From Zopfochytrium polystomum (lineage: Eukaryota > Chytridiomycota > Chytridiomycetes > Chytridiales > Chytridiaceae), in the NCBI GenBank assembly GCA_025765615.1, contig JAIVFJ010000027.1, forward strand, positions 186,001-250,000: a stretch of 64,000 bases of DNA, given 5' to 3'. The notes under the pieces were generated by a model. The model had not been told where the DNA came from and made no database searches. It saw only the letters and a list, made by a program, of their open reading frames with translations. This document shows positions 11,036-20,202 of the stretch, piece by piece. Every line of letters begins with the position of its first letter. The first letter of the stretch is position 1. A program made the translations under genes and the position numbers.

Positions 11036-11132
11036 GAACCTTCTAGAACATTCCTTCATGGAACCTTCTGGAACCTTCTGGAACCTTCTAGAACATTCCT
11101 TCATGGAACCTTGTGGAACCTTCTGGAACCTT
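11036..11132 (+). promoter_or_regulatory. Tandem heat-shock elements in LTR U3
   Basis: HSF binds alternating inverted GAA units spaced by two bases. Positions 11036-11053 read GAAnnTTCnnGAAnnTTC (four perfect units). Positions 11061-11098 give GAAnnTTCnn repeated four times (eight perfect consecutive units). Positions 11105-11132 give six more with one mismatch (TTG for TTC). This lies 110-210 bp upstream of the TATA box, a normal place for an activator. The match is visible in the sequence; heat induction is inferred. Confidence 0.75.
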
Positions 11133-11243
11133 CTTTGCTTTCCTGACTTGTCTTGTTGTCATTGGTATCATTGGTATCATTGTATTACTAATTGCTCTTT
11201 CTGGAACTTTCTTGGAGTCTTGACAAGGAACACTCTCAAAAGG

Positions 11244-11289
11244 TATAAAAGGGGGATGGGGGACCTGTCCCATCCCTCAAGTGAATTAT
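11244..11289 (+). promoter_or_regulatory. LTR core promoter: TATA box and predicted RNA 5' end
   Basis: TATAAAA at 11244-11250 is followed by an 8-bp inverted repeat (GGGATGGG 11253-11260, CCCATCCC 11269-11276). The 11-mer AAGTGAATTAT (11279-11289) then starts 35 bp after the TATA box, where transcription would be expected to begin. That 11-mer is the exact reverse complement of the presumed primer site at 11362-11372. The TATA-inverted repeat-11-mer layout is kept in nearly every family-1 LTR in the window. Confidence 0.6.
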
Positions 11290-11361
11290 TGTTTCCAATA
11301 CAATCATCACTCCTCTCAGTTCCTTGTCTGCCTTGTCCTGTCCTGCCCTGTTCCTGACATC

Positions 11362-11372
11362 ATAATTCACTT
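11362..11372 (+). other. Putative self-primed primer-binding site
   Basis: ATAATTCACTT begins two bases after the 5' LTR. It does not start with TGG, so it is not a conventional tRNA-type site, but it is perfectly complementary over 11 nt to AAGTGAATTAT near the predicted transcript start. Self-priming of this kind is established for Tf1 of fission yeast. It is also present after LTRs at 13505 and 58557. Confidence 0.6.
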
Positions 11373-11399
11373 CACCCTCTCCTACTACTCTCTGCCATC

Positions 11400-12323
11400 A
11401 TGTCTGACCCAAACAACACCTTCCCTGATGCAACTGCCTTCCAAGCCTTGATGGACCAATTACAAGCCCTTTCAAGACAGACACACCAACTTCAAGAACA
11501 AGTCCTTCACCAGCAGCACCAGCTTCAACAACAACTTCACCAACAAGAACATCAAGCTCTTCCCCTGCCCCAAGCCAACCAAGCAAGAGAGCCCAAGGTT
11601 CCCAGCCCTGACAAGTTCACTGGGCTGGCCAAAGACCTTAGGAACTTTATGGCCACTGTGGAGAATGTCATCCTTCTCCAACCTTCAAGATTTCCCAGTG
11701 AGCAAGTCAAGGTTCGTTTCACAAGCACCCTCCTGTCTGGTCAAGCTCAATCATGGTACAGATCTCTCCCAAGCACACCCACCACCCTGCAAGAGCTCTG
11801 GGAGGGGCTGGAAGCTACCTTTGGTGACCCCTACGCATCTTGGACAGCAAGATCCAAGCTCAAGCATATCAAGCAAGGAAAGCAATCTTGTGTGGCCTAC
11901 ACCAACCAATTCAAGCAACTAGCCAGAGACTCCGGATACAATGATGCAGCTCTGATGGAGCTGTACCATGATGGTCTCCATGAGTCTATCCAAGACATGC
12001 TCTCCCAGTCTCTGCACATCCCTGAGACCTTGGAAGAGTACATTCTCCTTGCCATCAAGATTGACAACAGACTCTACTCCAAGAGGCTGAAGCAAAGACA
12101 AGTAGGAACTACATCAAGACCTACCCCAGTCCCTCAAGCTCTTACAGTTCCTGAACCCATGCAAGTGGATGCAGTTGAGACACTTCCTAAGGGTCCTCTG
12201 AGCCAAGAGGAGAAAACAAGGAGGGCCCAGCAGGGACTGTGTTTCTACTGTGGCTCCAAGGAGCATGCTGTCAAGGACTGCCCAAGGAAGAAGCACCCAA
12301 ACTCCCAGGTCCAGGCTCACTGA
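11400..12323 (+). CDS. gag: Ty3 family-1 Gag
   Basis: A 307-residue capsid/nucleocapsid precursor. A Gln-rich N-terminus with coiled-coil character (residues 10-60) precedes a retrotransposon gag core (about 70-230; SGQAQSWYRSLPSTPTTLQELW and ATFGDPYASWTARSKL). One CCHC zinc knuckle near the C-terminus (CFYCGSKEHAVKDCP) would bind the element RNA. The start ATG is 40 bp after the LTR. The frame is intact up to TGA at 12321-12323. Pol overlaps it in the -1 frame from 12239, with a slippery heptamer at 12296-12302. It assembles the virus-like particle in the cytoplasm. A near-identical but broken copy is at 58598. Confidence 0.93.
   Translation: MSDPNNTFPDATAFQALMDQLQALSRQTHQLQEQVLHQQHQLQQQLHQQEHQALPLPQANQAREPKVPSPDKFTGLAKDLRNFMATVENVILLQPSRFPSEQVKVRFTSTLLSGQAQSWYRSLPSTPTTLQELWEGLEATFGDPYASWTARSKLKHIKQGKQSCVAYTNQFKQLARDSGYNDAALMELYHDGLHESIQDMLSQSLHIPETLEEYILLAIKIDNRLYSKRLKQRQVGTTSRPTPVPQALTVPEPMQVDAVETLPKGPLSQEEKTRRAQQGLCFYCGSKEHAVKDCPRKKHPNSQVQAH
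12296..12302 (+). promoter_or_regulatory. Candidate -1 ribosomal frameshift heptamer
   Basis: In the gag frame CAC CCA AAC forms the heptamer C CCA AAC, which fits the X XXY YYZ rule for -1 slippage. Slipping here moves translation directly into the protease frame (reading LPGPGS). The gag stop is 19 bp further on. The site is conserved in the copies at 13.86 kb and 59.49 kb. Confidence 0.55.
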
Positions 12324-13192
12324 GGGGCAATTCCCTGGACCCTCCTCCAAGCTGCCCCTGTTTCATCACCACCACCAGCACCACAAACACCTCAGATTCC
12401 AAGCCCCACCAACTCACCATGGATGTCAAGATTCAACTCTCACCCAAGTCAATCATCACAACCAAGGCCCTTATCGACTCTGGATCATCCTGCAACATCA
12501 TTGATGCCACCCTTGCCAAGTCTTGTGCCATTCCCACCATCAAGAAATCCACACCCCTCAAGGTCCACTTTGCCAATCATGCTCTGTTCAAGGAAATCAG
12601 CCATGAAACCAAGCTAAACCTCCACATCCAAGACTTTCCACCATCCATGGTCAACCTGGAAGTATTGGATCTTGGCTCACCCACATTCTCTGTCATCCTG
12701 GGATTACCATGGCTGCAAGCCCAGAACCCTGACATTGATTGGGTCACTGGTCAAGTCCAACCTCCACCAATTGGAACAGTCACCCAAAACTCAAGTCAAG
12801 CCCCCAAGTCTCATGCTCTCAAGCCCTTGATTCAAGATTCACAGCCAGCCAAGACTCAAGTTCCACAGTTCACAGTTCACAGTCAAGATTCAAGTAGAGC
12901 TCATAGAGCTCACAGTCATGGCCAAGACTCTAGTTCACAGAACCCACAGTCAAGGATTCAAGTACCACAGTTCACAGTCCACATTCAAGATTCAAGTTCC
13001 ACAGCTCACAGTCTTTGCCAAGAACAGAACTCTCAGTCAAAGATTCAAGAATCACAGTTCCCAGTCAAGAATTCATGCCCCACTGCTGAAGAGCACAGGA
13101 ACTTGGACCCATCAGACCTTTTGCTGGCATCCAAGCTACCAAAAGAATATCTCCCTTATGCTGATGTGTTTTCCAAGACCAAGGCAGACCTG

Positions 13193-13505
13193 TGTTATGA
13201 ATCACCCTCTGGAAACCTCTGGAACCTTCTAGAACATTCCTTCATGGAACCTTGTGGAACCTTCTGGAACCTTCTTTGCTTTCCTGACTTGTCTTGTTGT
13301 CATTGGTATCATTGGTATCATTGTATTACTAATTGCTCTTTCTGGAACTTTCTTGGAGTCTTGACAAGGAACACTCTCAAAAGGTATAAAAGGGGGATGG
13401 GGGACCTGTCCCATCCCTCAAGTGAATTATTGTTTCCAATACAATCATCACTCCTCTCAGTTCCTTGTCTGCCATGCCTTGCCTTGTCCTGCCATGTTCC
13501 TGACA
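13193..13505 (+). repeat. 5' LTR of the mini-element
   Basis: A 313-bp LTR with one heat-shock-element module, TATA box and the AAGTGAATTAT 11-mer. The primer-site complement follows two bases after the LTR. It differs from the outer LTRs in the U5 tail (GCCATGCCTTGCC variant). Confidence 0.96.
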
Positions 13506-13545
13506 TCATAATTCACTTCACCCTCTCCTACTACTCTCTGCCATC

Positions 13546-13887
13546 ATGTCTGATCCAAACAACACCTTTCCTGATGCAACTGCCTTCCAAGCCTTGATGG
13601 ACCAATTACAAGCCCTTTCAAGACAGACACACCAACTTCAAGAACAAGTCCTTCACCAGCAGCACCAGCTTCAACAACAACTTCACCAACAAAAACATCA
13701 AGCTCTTACAGTTCCTGAACCCATGCAAGTGGAATCAGTTGAGACACTTCCTAAGGGTCCTCTGAGCCAAGAGGAGAAAACAAGGAGGGTCCAGCAGGGA
13801 CTGTGTTTCTACTGTGGCTCCAAGGAACATCTTGTCAAGGACTGCCCAAGGAAGAAGCACCCAAACTCCCAGGTCCAGGCTCACTGA
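13546..13887 (+). CDS. gag: Internally deleted Gag of the mini-element
   Basis: A 113-residue open frame: the N-terminal Gln-rich region of Gag (about 60 residues) is joined directly to the C-terminal zinc knuckle (CFYCGSKEHLVKDCP). The whole capsid core is missing. The joint lies in TCAAGCTCTT, a 10-bp sequence found at both ends of the missing segment in the full-length gag. The frame stays open to the normal TGA. It could not form a particle alone; whether it is translated or serves only as RNA is unknown. Confidence 0.85.
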   Translation: MSDPNNTFPDATAFQALMDQLQALSRQTHQLQEQVLHQQHQLQQQLHQQKHQALTVPEPMQVESVETLPKGPLSQEEKTRRVQQGLCFYCGSKEHLVKDCPRKKHPNSQVQAH

Positions 13888-15394
13888 GGGGCAATTCCCT
13901 GGACCCTCCTCCAAGCTGCCCCTGTTTCATCACCACCACCAGCACCACAAACACCTCAGATTCCAAGCCCCACCAACTCACCATGGATGTCAAGATTCAA
14001 CTCTCACCCAAGTCAACCATCACAACCAAGGCCCTTATCGACTCTGGATCATCCTGCAACATCATTGATGCCACCCTTTTCAAGTCTTGTGCCATTCCCA
14101 CCATCAAGAAATCCACACCCCTCAAGGTCCACTTTGCCAATCATGCTCTGTTCAAGGAAATCAGCCATGAAACCAAGCTAAACCTCCACATCCAAGACTT
14201 TCCACCATCCATGGCCAACCTGGAAGTATTGGATCTCGGCTCACCCACATTCTCTGTCATCCTGGGATTACCATGGCTGCAAGCCCAGAACCCTGCCATT
14301 GATTGGGTCACTGGTCAAGTCCAACCTCCACCAATTGGAACAGTCACCCAAAACTCAAGTCAAGCCTCCAAGTCTCATGCTCTCAAGTCCCAGATTCAAG
14401 GTTCTCAGCCTAGTATCCAAGGTCAACCACAAATGACAGCTCCAGTATCAGCCTGCAGCTCACAGATCCCAGCCAAGATTCAAGTTTCACAGTTCACAGT
14501 TCATAGTCAAGATTCCAGTACAGCTCATAGAGCTCACAGTCATGGCCAAGTCTGTAGTTCACAGAACCCACAGTCAAAGATTCAAGTACCACAGTTCACA
14601 GTCCAAATTCAAGATTCAAGCTCCACAGCTCACAGTCTTTGCCAAGAACAGAACCCTCAGTCAAAGATTCAAGAATCACACTTCCCAGTCAACAATTCAA
14701 GCCCCACTGCTGATGAGCACAGAAGGACAGACCTTGCACCTGAAGGGGGAGATGGTTTCACCCCACCATCCAAGACACACCTTTCACTGCTTCCAGACAG
14801 TGTGTGGGCCCACGCTATTTCCAAGGACCCCAAGCCTCACAAGATTAAATCAGCCAAGAAGAGGAAAAACTTGAGATACTCAAGACAAGGCATGATGCAG
14901 CAACAGCTGGACACCCAGGAGAGCACAAGACATATGAGCTTGTTTCCAGAGACTTTTACTGGCCAGGCATGAGGAAGAACTTGCAGACCAAAAGACCAAG
15001 TCCCAAGCTAGACAACCTCAAGTTGGGTCCTTTCAAGATCTTGGAGCAAATCAATCCAGTCACCTTCAAGCTGGATCTCCCTGCATCCATGAAGATCCAC
15101 CCAGTTTTCCATGTCAGCCTTTTAGAGAAGTTTGTGGCCAATTCCATTCCAGGCAGAGTTGTTCCTCCTCCTCCTCCAGTTGAGGTAGAAGGTGAAGAGG
15201 AATTTGAGGTTGAACAAATCTTGGATGCCAAGTGGTTTGGAAGAACACTCAAGTTCCTTGTTAAGTGGAAAGGTTACTCAGATGCTGACAACACCTGGGA
15301 GCCTGAGTCAAACCTCACTCACTGCCAAGACCTTCTGCTCGAGTTCAAGACCAGGTACCCCACCAAGTTGCAGAAGAGGCCTAAAAGGGGGAGA
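13866..15394 (+). pseudogene. pol: Deleted Pol of the mini-element
   Basis: The protease domain (DSGSSCNIIDA) is followed by the Ser/Gln-rich linker, slightly longer than in the outer copy. It then jumps to the end of RNase H (RRTDLAPEGGDGFTPPSK). A one-base deletion near 14846 shifts the frame. After the start of the integrase zinc region (WPGMRK) a second jump, at the 8-bp repeat TGAGGAAG, joins the C-terminal part and chromodomain (FLVKWKGYSDADNTWEPE). RT, most of RNase H and the catalytic integrase are gone. Confidence 0.88.
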
Positions 15395-15397
15395 TGA

Positions 15398-15710
15398 TGT
15401 TATGAATCACCCTCTGGAAACCTCTGGAACCTTCTAGAACATTCCTTCATGGAACCTTGTGGAACCTTCTGGAACCTTCTTTGCTTTCCTGACTTGTCTT
15501 GTTGTCATTGGTATCATTGGTATCATTGTATTACTAATTGCTCTTTCTGGAACTTTCTTGGAGTCTTGACAAGGAACACTCTCAAAAGGTATAAAAGGGG
15601 GATGGGGGACCTGTCCCATCCCTCAAGTGAATTATTGTTTCCAATACAATCATCACTCCTCTCAGTTCCTTGTCTGCCATGCCTTGCCTTGTCCTGCCAT
15701 GTTCCTGACA
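15398..15710 (+). repeat. 3' LTR of the mini-element
   Basis: A 313-bp LTR, identical by eye to its 5' partner at 13193-13505. It is preceded by the purine tract AAAAGGGGGAGATGA and followed by TSD ACCTG, after which the outer pol resumes with [11 protein letters not shown]. Confidence 0.96.
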
Positions 15711-18469
15711 ACCTGCTACCAGCTCAGAGGCCTTATGACTGTGAAATCCCACTCAAGGATGAAACTTGCAGCCCACCTTTCAAGCCACTGTACCACCTCT
15801 CTCCACCAGAAGCCAAGGCCCTCCAAGAATACATTGAAGAAATGCTGAGCAAGGGATTCATCCAACCTTCCAAGTCACCAGCTGGAGCTCCCATCTTTTT
15901 TGTCAAGAAGAAGGATGGGGGGCTGAGACCCTGCGTGGACTACAGAGATCTCAATGAAAGAACCGCTATCCACTGCCTCTCATCTCTGAATTACTGGACA
16001 AACTGAGCCATGCAAGGATATTTTCCAAGATTGACCTCAGAGGTGCCTACAATTTGGTCAGAATGAAGCCCCAGGATCAATGGAAGACTGCCTTCAGACG
16101 CAAATATGGTCACTTTGAGTACTTGGTCATGCCCTTTGGACTTACCAATGCTCCAGCTATTTTCCAAGGCATGATGAATGACATCTTCAGGGATATTCTG
16201 GACCTTTTTGTCATTGTCTACCTGGATGATATCCTGGTATTTTCGTCTGACACTGCAAGCCATATGGGACATGTCAAGACTGTCTTGGAGAGACTCAGAC
16301 AGCATCACCTCTATGCAAAGCTGGAGAAGTGTGAATTCCACAAGACCTCCATTGAGTTTTTGGGGTTCATTGTGTCTGACAAGGGGATCTCCATGGCACC
16401 AGACAAGATCCAAACTATTCTTGAATGGAAGGCTCCAAATTCCATCAAGGATGTTCAAAGCTTCCTTGGGTTTTGCAACTTCTACAGAACCTTCATTGCC
16501 AACTATTCTGCCATAGCCAAGCCTCTCACTGATCACCAAGAAGACCACCAAGTTTGAATGGACCCCAGCAGCAGAGCAAGCCTGGCTAGCTCTTAAGACA
16601 GCAACCACAAGTGCACCACTCCTTAAGCATGTGGATCCCTTGCTTCCCTTCACCTTGGAAACTGATGCCTCAGACTATGCCCTTGGTGCTGTTCTGTCCC
16701 AGCCAAGCTCTCAGGACCCCTCTGCTCCTCTGCATCCAGTGGCATATTACTCCAGGAAGCTGAACAGTGCTGAGTGTAACTACACAGTCCATGACAAGGA
16801 GTTGCTTGCAATTGTGGAAGCATTCAAATTCTGGAGACACTACTTGGCTGGTTCTAACGGCATCTCTGTCTATTCTGATCACAAGAACCTCACCTTCTTC
16901 AGGGCAAGGAGGTTGCTCAAGCAGAGGCATGCCAGGTGGGCTGAACTGCTCTCTGAGTATGACTTTAAGCTGTGCTATTCTCCTGGCCACCGTAACACTG
17001 TGGCCGATGCCCTGTCAAGAAGAACAGACCTTGCACCTGAAGGGGGAGATGGTTTCACCCCACCATCCAAGACACACCTTTCATTGCTTCCTGACAGTGT
17101 GTGGGCCCATGCTATTTCCAAGGACCCCAAGCCTCACAAGATTCAAATCAGCCAAGAAGAGGAAAAACTTGAGATACTCAAGACAAGGCATGATGCAGCA
17201 ACAGCTGGACACCCAGGAGAGCACAAGACATATGAGCTTGTTTCCAGAGACTTCTACTGGCCAGGCATGAGGAAGTACATCAAGAACTATGTCAGCAGCT
17301 GTGAAACCTGTCAAAGAAACAAATCCAGCAGACACAAGCCCTATGGACTTCTGGAGCCCCTCCCAATTGCCATCAGCCCTTGGTCATCAATATCCATGGA
17401 CTTCATTGTGAAACTGCCCCCATCCCATGGATTTGACTCTATCCTTGTTGTCATCTGCAGAAGGACAAAGTTGGCCCATTTCATCCCCTGCACTGAGAAT
17501 ATAGATGCACAAGGAACAGCAGACCTGTTTTTGCAGCACATATTCAGGCTCCATGGGCTGCCTCAGTCAATCGTCAGTGACAGAGGACCACAGTTCAGAT
17601 CTCAATTTTGGAAAGCACTCACAGCTGCCCTTGGAATCAAGTCTCAACTGTCAACTGCTTATCACCCTCAGACTGATGGACAAACAGAAAGAACAAACCA
17701 GACTCTGGAGCAGTATTTGAGGTGCTATGTCAGCTATCAACAGGATGATTGGCCCACCCTCCTTCCACTGGCAGCATTTGCTCTCAACAATTCTCTCCAC
17801 TCAAGCACCCAGCTATCTCCTTTCTTTGCAACCTATGGCTTCAATCCAAGAGGAGATCTTCTGGGACAAGAGACCCTATCCAATGTCCAAGCTCCTGCTG
17901 CGGCTTCACACTTACATAAGCTCAAGATCATCAACTCCTTCCTGGACTCCACCCTGAAGCAAGCCCAAGAAGATGCCTCAAGATTTGCCAACACTCACAG
18001 AATGGACCATGACCTTGCTGTGGGTCAGCAAGTTTGGCTTCTGAGGAAGAACTTGCAGACCAAAAGACCAAGTCCCAAGCTAGACAACCTCAAGTTGGGT
18101 CCTTTCAAGATCTTGGAGCAAATCAATCCAGTCACCTTCAAGCTGGATCTCCCTGCATCCATGAAGATCCACCCAGTTTTCCATGTCAGCCTTTTAGAGA
18201 AGTTTGTGGCCAATTCCATTCCAGGCAGAGTTGTTCCTCCTCCTCCTCCAGTTGAGGTAGAAGGTGAAGAGGAATTTGAGGTTGAACAAATCTTGGATGC
18301 CAAGTGGTTTGGAAGAACACTCAAGTTCCTTGTTAAGTGGAAAGGTTACTCAGATGCTGACAACACCTGGGAGCCTGAGTCAAACCTCACTCACTGCCAA
18401 GACCTTCTGCTCGAGTTCAAGACCAGGTACCCCACCAAGTTGCAGAAGAGGCCTAAAAGGGGGAGATGA

Positions 18470-18777
18470 TGTTATGAATCACCCTCTGGAAACCTCTGGA
18501 ACCTTCTAGAACATTCCTTCATGGAACCTTGTGGAACCTTCTGGAACCTTCTTTGCTTTCCTGACTTGTCTTGTTGTCATTGGTATCATTGGTATCATTG
18601 TATTACTAATTGCTCTTTCTGGAACTTTCTTGGAGTCTTGACAAGGAACACTCTCAAAAGGTATAAAAGGGGGATGGGGGACCTGTCCCATCCCTCAAGT
18701 GAATTATTGTTTCCAATACAATCATCACTCCTCTCAGTTCCTTGTCTGCCTTGTCCTGTCCTGCCCTGTTCCTGACA
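18470..18777 (+). repeat. 3' LTR of outer Ty3 family-1 element
   Basis: A 308-bp LTR preceded by the polypurine tract AAAAGGGGGAGATGA (about 18455-18469) and followed by TSD TGGTG. It has one heat-shock-element module against two in the 5' partner. Confidence 0.97.
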
Positions 18778-19062
18778 TGGTGGAAATGATTTGCTGCTGT
18801 GCTGCTGAGCTCAAATTGCGTAGAGAAGTTGTAGAGAGCTGCATGATAGCTTGTGGGAAAGAAGAAAATCAGAGCTTGCAAATGCACTAAAGCAAAACTG
18901 GATTGAATGATGGAGTGAGCTGGGAGAGGGTGCAGAAAATTTTTGGCCTCCCCAAACGAGAAGGTTTCTAAAGGTGAGCTGGCTGATTCTGTTTGCTGGA
19001 GGTGGTAGAAATTGTTGTTCTGAGGTAGAATCTGTGGTTGATGCAGCCAGATAGCTGGCACG
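18778..19062 (-). mobile_element. LINE fragment, upstream part displaced by the Ty3 insertion
   Basis: Minus-strand frames here (for example SLQLLYAI and STQFELSSTAANHFHH) adjoin the RT-connection segment at 11006 when the 7.77-kb Ty3 block and one TSD copy are removed. The sequence ends at 19062 against a second solo LTR and is not recognisable beyond it. Homology to the RT thumb/connection is weak; continuity across the insertion is the stronger argument. Confidence 0.6.
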
Positions 19063-19067
19063 CTGTT

Positions 19068-19375
19068 TGGTATGAATCACCCTCTGGGAACCTCTGAAAC
19101 CTTCTAGAACATTCCTTCATGGAACCTTGTGGAACCTTCTGGAACCTTCTTTGCTTTCCTGACTTGTCTTGTTGTCATTGGTATCATTGGTATCATTGTA
19201 TTACTAATTGCTCTTTCTGGAACTTTCTTTGAGTCTTGACAAGGAAGACTCTCAAAAGGTATAAAAGGGGGATGGGGGGACCTGTCCCATCCCTCAAGTG
19301 AACTATTGTTTCCAATAAGTCATCACTCTTCTCAGTTCCTTGTCAATCTTGTCCTGTCCTGCCCTGTTCCTGACA
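19068..19375 (+). mobile_element. Solo LTR of Ty3 family 1, TSD CTGTT
   Basis: Starts TGGTATGAATC (one change from TGTTATG) and ends CCTGACA, with CTGTT at 19063-19067 and 19376-19380. It carries point changes, including one in the 11-mer (AAGTGAACTAT), so it is older than the LTRs of the nested elements. Confidence 0.93.
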
Positions 19376-19381
19376 CTGTTG

Positions 19382-19793
19382 TGTAAACAGTCTACTCTGA
19401 GTAAGTGAGTGGAAGGAGTGAATGAAGTGGAAATGTGTGTTTGTGGTTGGTTGTTCTCCCAACTTGGAGAAAACGGGAAAAAACTCTGTTATGAATAATT
19501 GATACATAATGATGATATCCACACTATAACAGTTGCTAGGCAAGTGTGAGTGGCACAGAGTAAAAACCTCTCCTATATTATCTACTTGAGCAGAGGAGGA
19601 GGAAAACTGTTAACACTGTGTTTCAGTTCCACTTAATACTCAGAGTGTTTGTCAACAGCTCAAGCCAGCACCCAGGTCTGCATTGGTGGTGGCTTGCTCT
19701 CCCATGCGCATTGTGAGAACAATAACTGACAGTCACAATCAGTTCAGGTCCGTCTTGTGCCTCTTGCTGCTAACCAGTCAGTTCCGCCTAACA
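19382..19793 (-). repeat. Short interspersed repeat (family R3) with TG...CA ends
   Basis: About 412 bp. It starts TGTAAACAGTCTACTC on the plus strand and ends GTTCCGCCTAACA, so read on the minus strand it begins TGTTAGGCGGAAC and ends in TTTACA. A homologous copy in the opposite orientation is at 41222-41624 and a 32-bp remnant at 58152-58183. The ends resemble a small solo LTR. No coding potential is seen, and the flanks give no clear target duplication. Confidence 0.7.
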
Positions 19794-20202
19794 CATTGTT
19801 GATCAGTGACATGATCCACTGGATCATAACAGCCTCCTGCGCTGGATGGGTGGCACAGGCACGACAGGTGATCACCATTGCATGTCTTCTTTGGTTCCGA
19901 TCATCCACCACACCCTTCAGCCTGCAGGGTCATCACTTCCTCTTTTGTTTGCATTCCCCTTGATGGCAGTAGCAAACTGCACAGAGTAGCATCCTTCATC
20001 CACGCAGTCACACATGTACGAGGCACACCCATCGCAGAAGCGGTCTTGTTGCGTCCCGTCGAATGCGCCAGCTGTGTAGTGCGCAGTTTGAAGAAGAGAT
20101 CAAATTGGCTTCTCTGTGTGGCTGGCATGTGGGAGGAAGCGGTGCAACAAGCCAAGTTTTTTTTTCGTGATAATCTTTTCGTTTTTGCGCTTATTATCCA
20201 AA
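19794..20202. other. Intergenic; upstream region of SRP68
   Basis: No gene or repeat recognised between the R3 repeat and the SRP68 start. The last 60 bp are T-rich (for example TTTTTTTCGTGATAATC), as in a promoter or 5' UTR. Confidence 0.4.

Larger units (their letters stand above)
11007..11359 (+). repeat. 5' LTR of outer Ty3 family-1 element
   Basis: A 353-bp LTR with TG...CA ends (starts TGTTATGAATC, ends TTCCTGACA). U3 holds arrays of heat-shock half-sites and a TATA box. Related LTRs are at 6100-6498, 13193-13505, 15398-15710, 18470-18777, 19068-19375, 42027-42299 and 58249-58557. Confidence 0.97.
13193..15710 (+). mobile_element. Non-autonomous mini-element of Ty3 family 1, TSD ACCTG
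   Basis: A complete 2,518-bp element nested in the outer pol, flanked by ACCTG (13188-13192 and 15711-15715). Its two 313-bp LTRs (13193-13505, 15398-15710) look identical by eye, implying recent insertion. It keeps LTRs, primer site, gag start and zinc knuckle, slippery site, protease, integrase finger start, chromodomain and polypurine tract. It lacks the gag core, RT, RNase H and the integrase core. Deletion joints lie at short direct repeats (TCAAGCTCTT in gag, TGAGGAAG in integrase). Without RT it must have moved using enzymes supplied by another copy. Confidence 0.95.
12302..18469 (+). pseudogene. pol: Ty3 family-1 Pol, outer copy (interrupted, frameshifted)
   Basis: Expressed by -1 frameshift from gag. 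Segments: protease with active-site triplet in ALIDSGSSCNIIDA (about 12470), then a Gln/Ser-rich linker of about 120 residues, interrupted at 13193 by another element. RT resumes at 15711 ([20 protein letters not shown]; polymerase box [10 protein letters not shown] near 16220). RNase H has DASDYALGAVLS and SDHKNLTFF. Integrase has the HHCC finger (GHPGEHKTYEL, CETCQRNK) and a DDE triad (SMDF, SDRGPQF, TDGQTERTNQ). A C-terminal chromodomain (LKFLVKWKGYSDADNTWEPE) would target histone marks. Frameshifts near 15965 and 16540 kill RT. Stop TGA 18467-18469 abuts the LTR. Confidence 0.93.
11007..18777 (+). mobile_element. Ty3 chromovirus (family 1), outer copy, TSD TGGTG
   Basis: LTR-bounded element flanked by TGGTG (11002-11006 and 18778-18782). 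The order is 5' LTR, primer site, gag, protease, RT, RNase H, integrase, chromodomain, polypurine tract and 3' LTR. The span is 7,771 bp because a 2,518-bp relative (13193-15710) sits between protease and RT; without it the element is about 5.25 kb. The two outer LTRs differ essentially only by one module of about 45 bp (353 vs 308 bp). Two frameshifts in the RT region (near 15965 and 16540) make pol defective although RNase H to chromodomain is open. Confidence 0.97.

Noticed and set aside
11088..11273. Identical 61-codon minus-strand frames recurring at 11.1, 13.2, 15.4 and 18.5 kb
   Set aside because: They are translations of the LTR itself and recur only because the LTR does; no start context or domain.
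13193..15710. Mini-element as a simple tandem duplication of the outer element
   Set aside because: A perfect 5-bp target duplication (ACCTG) and the restored pol reading across the site show transposition.
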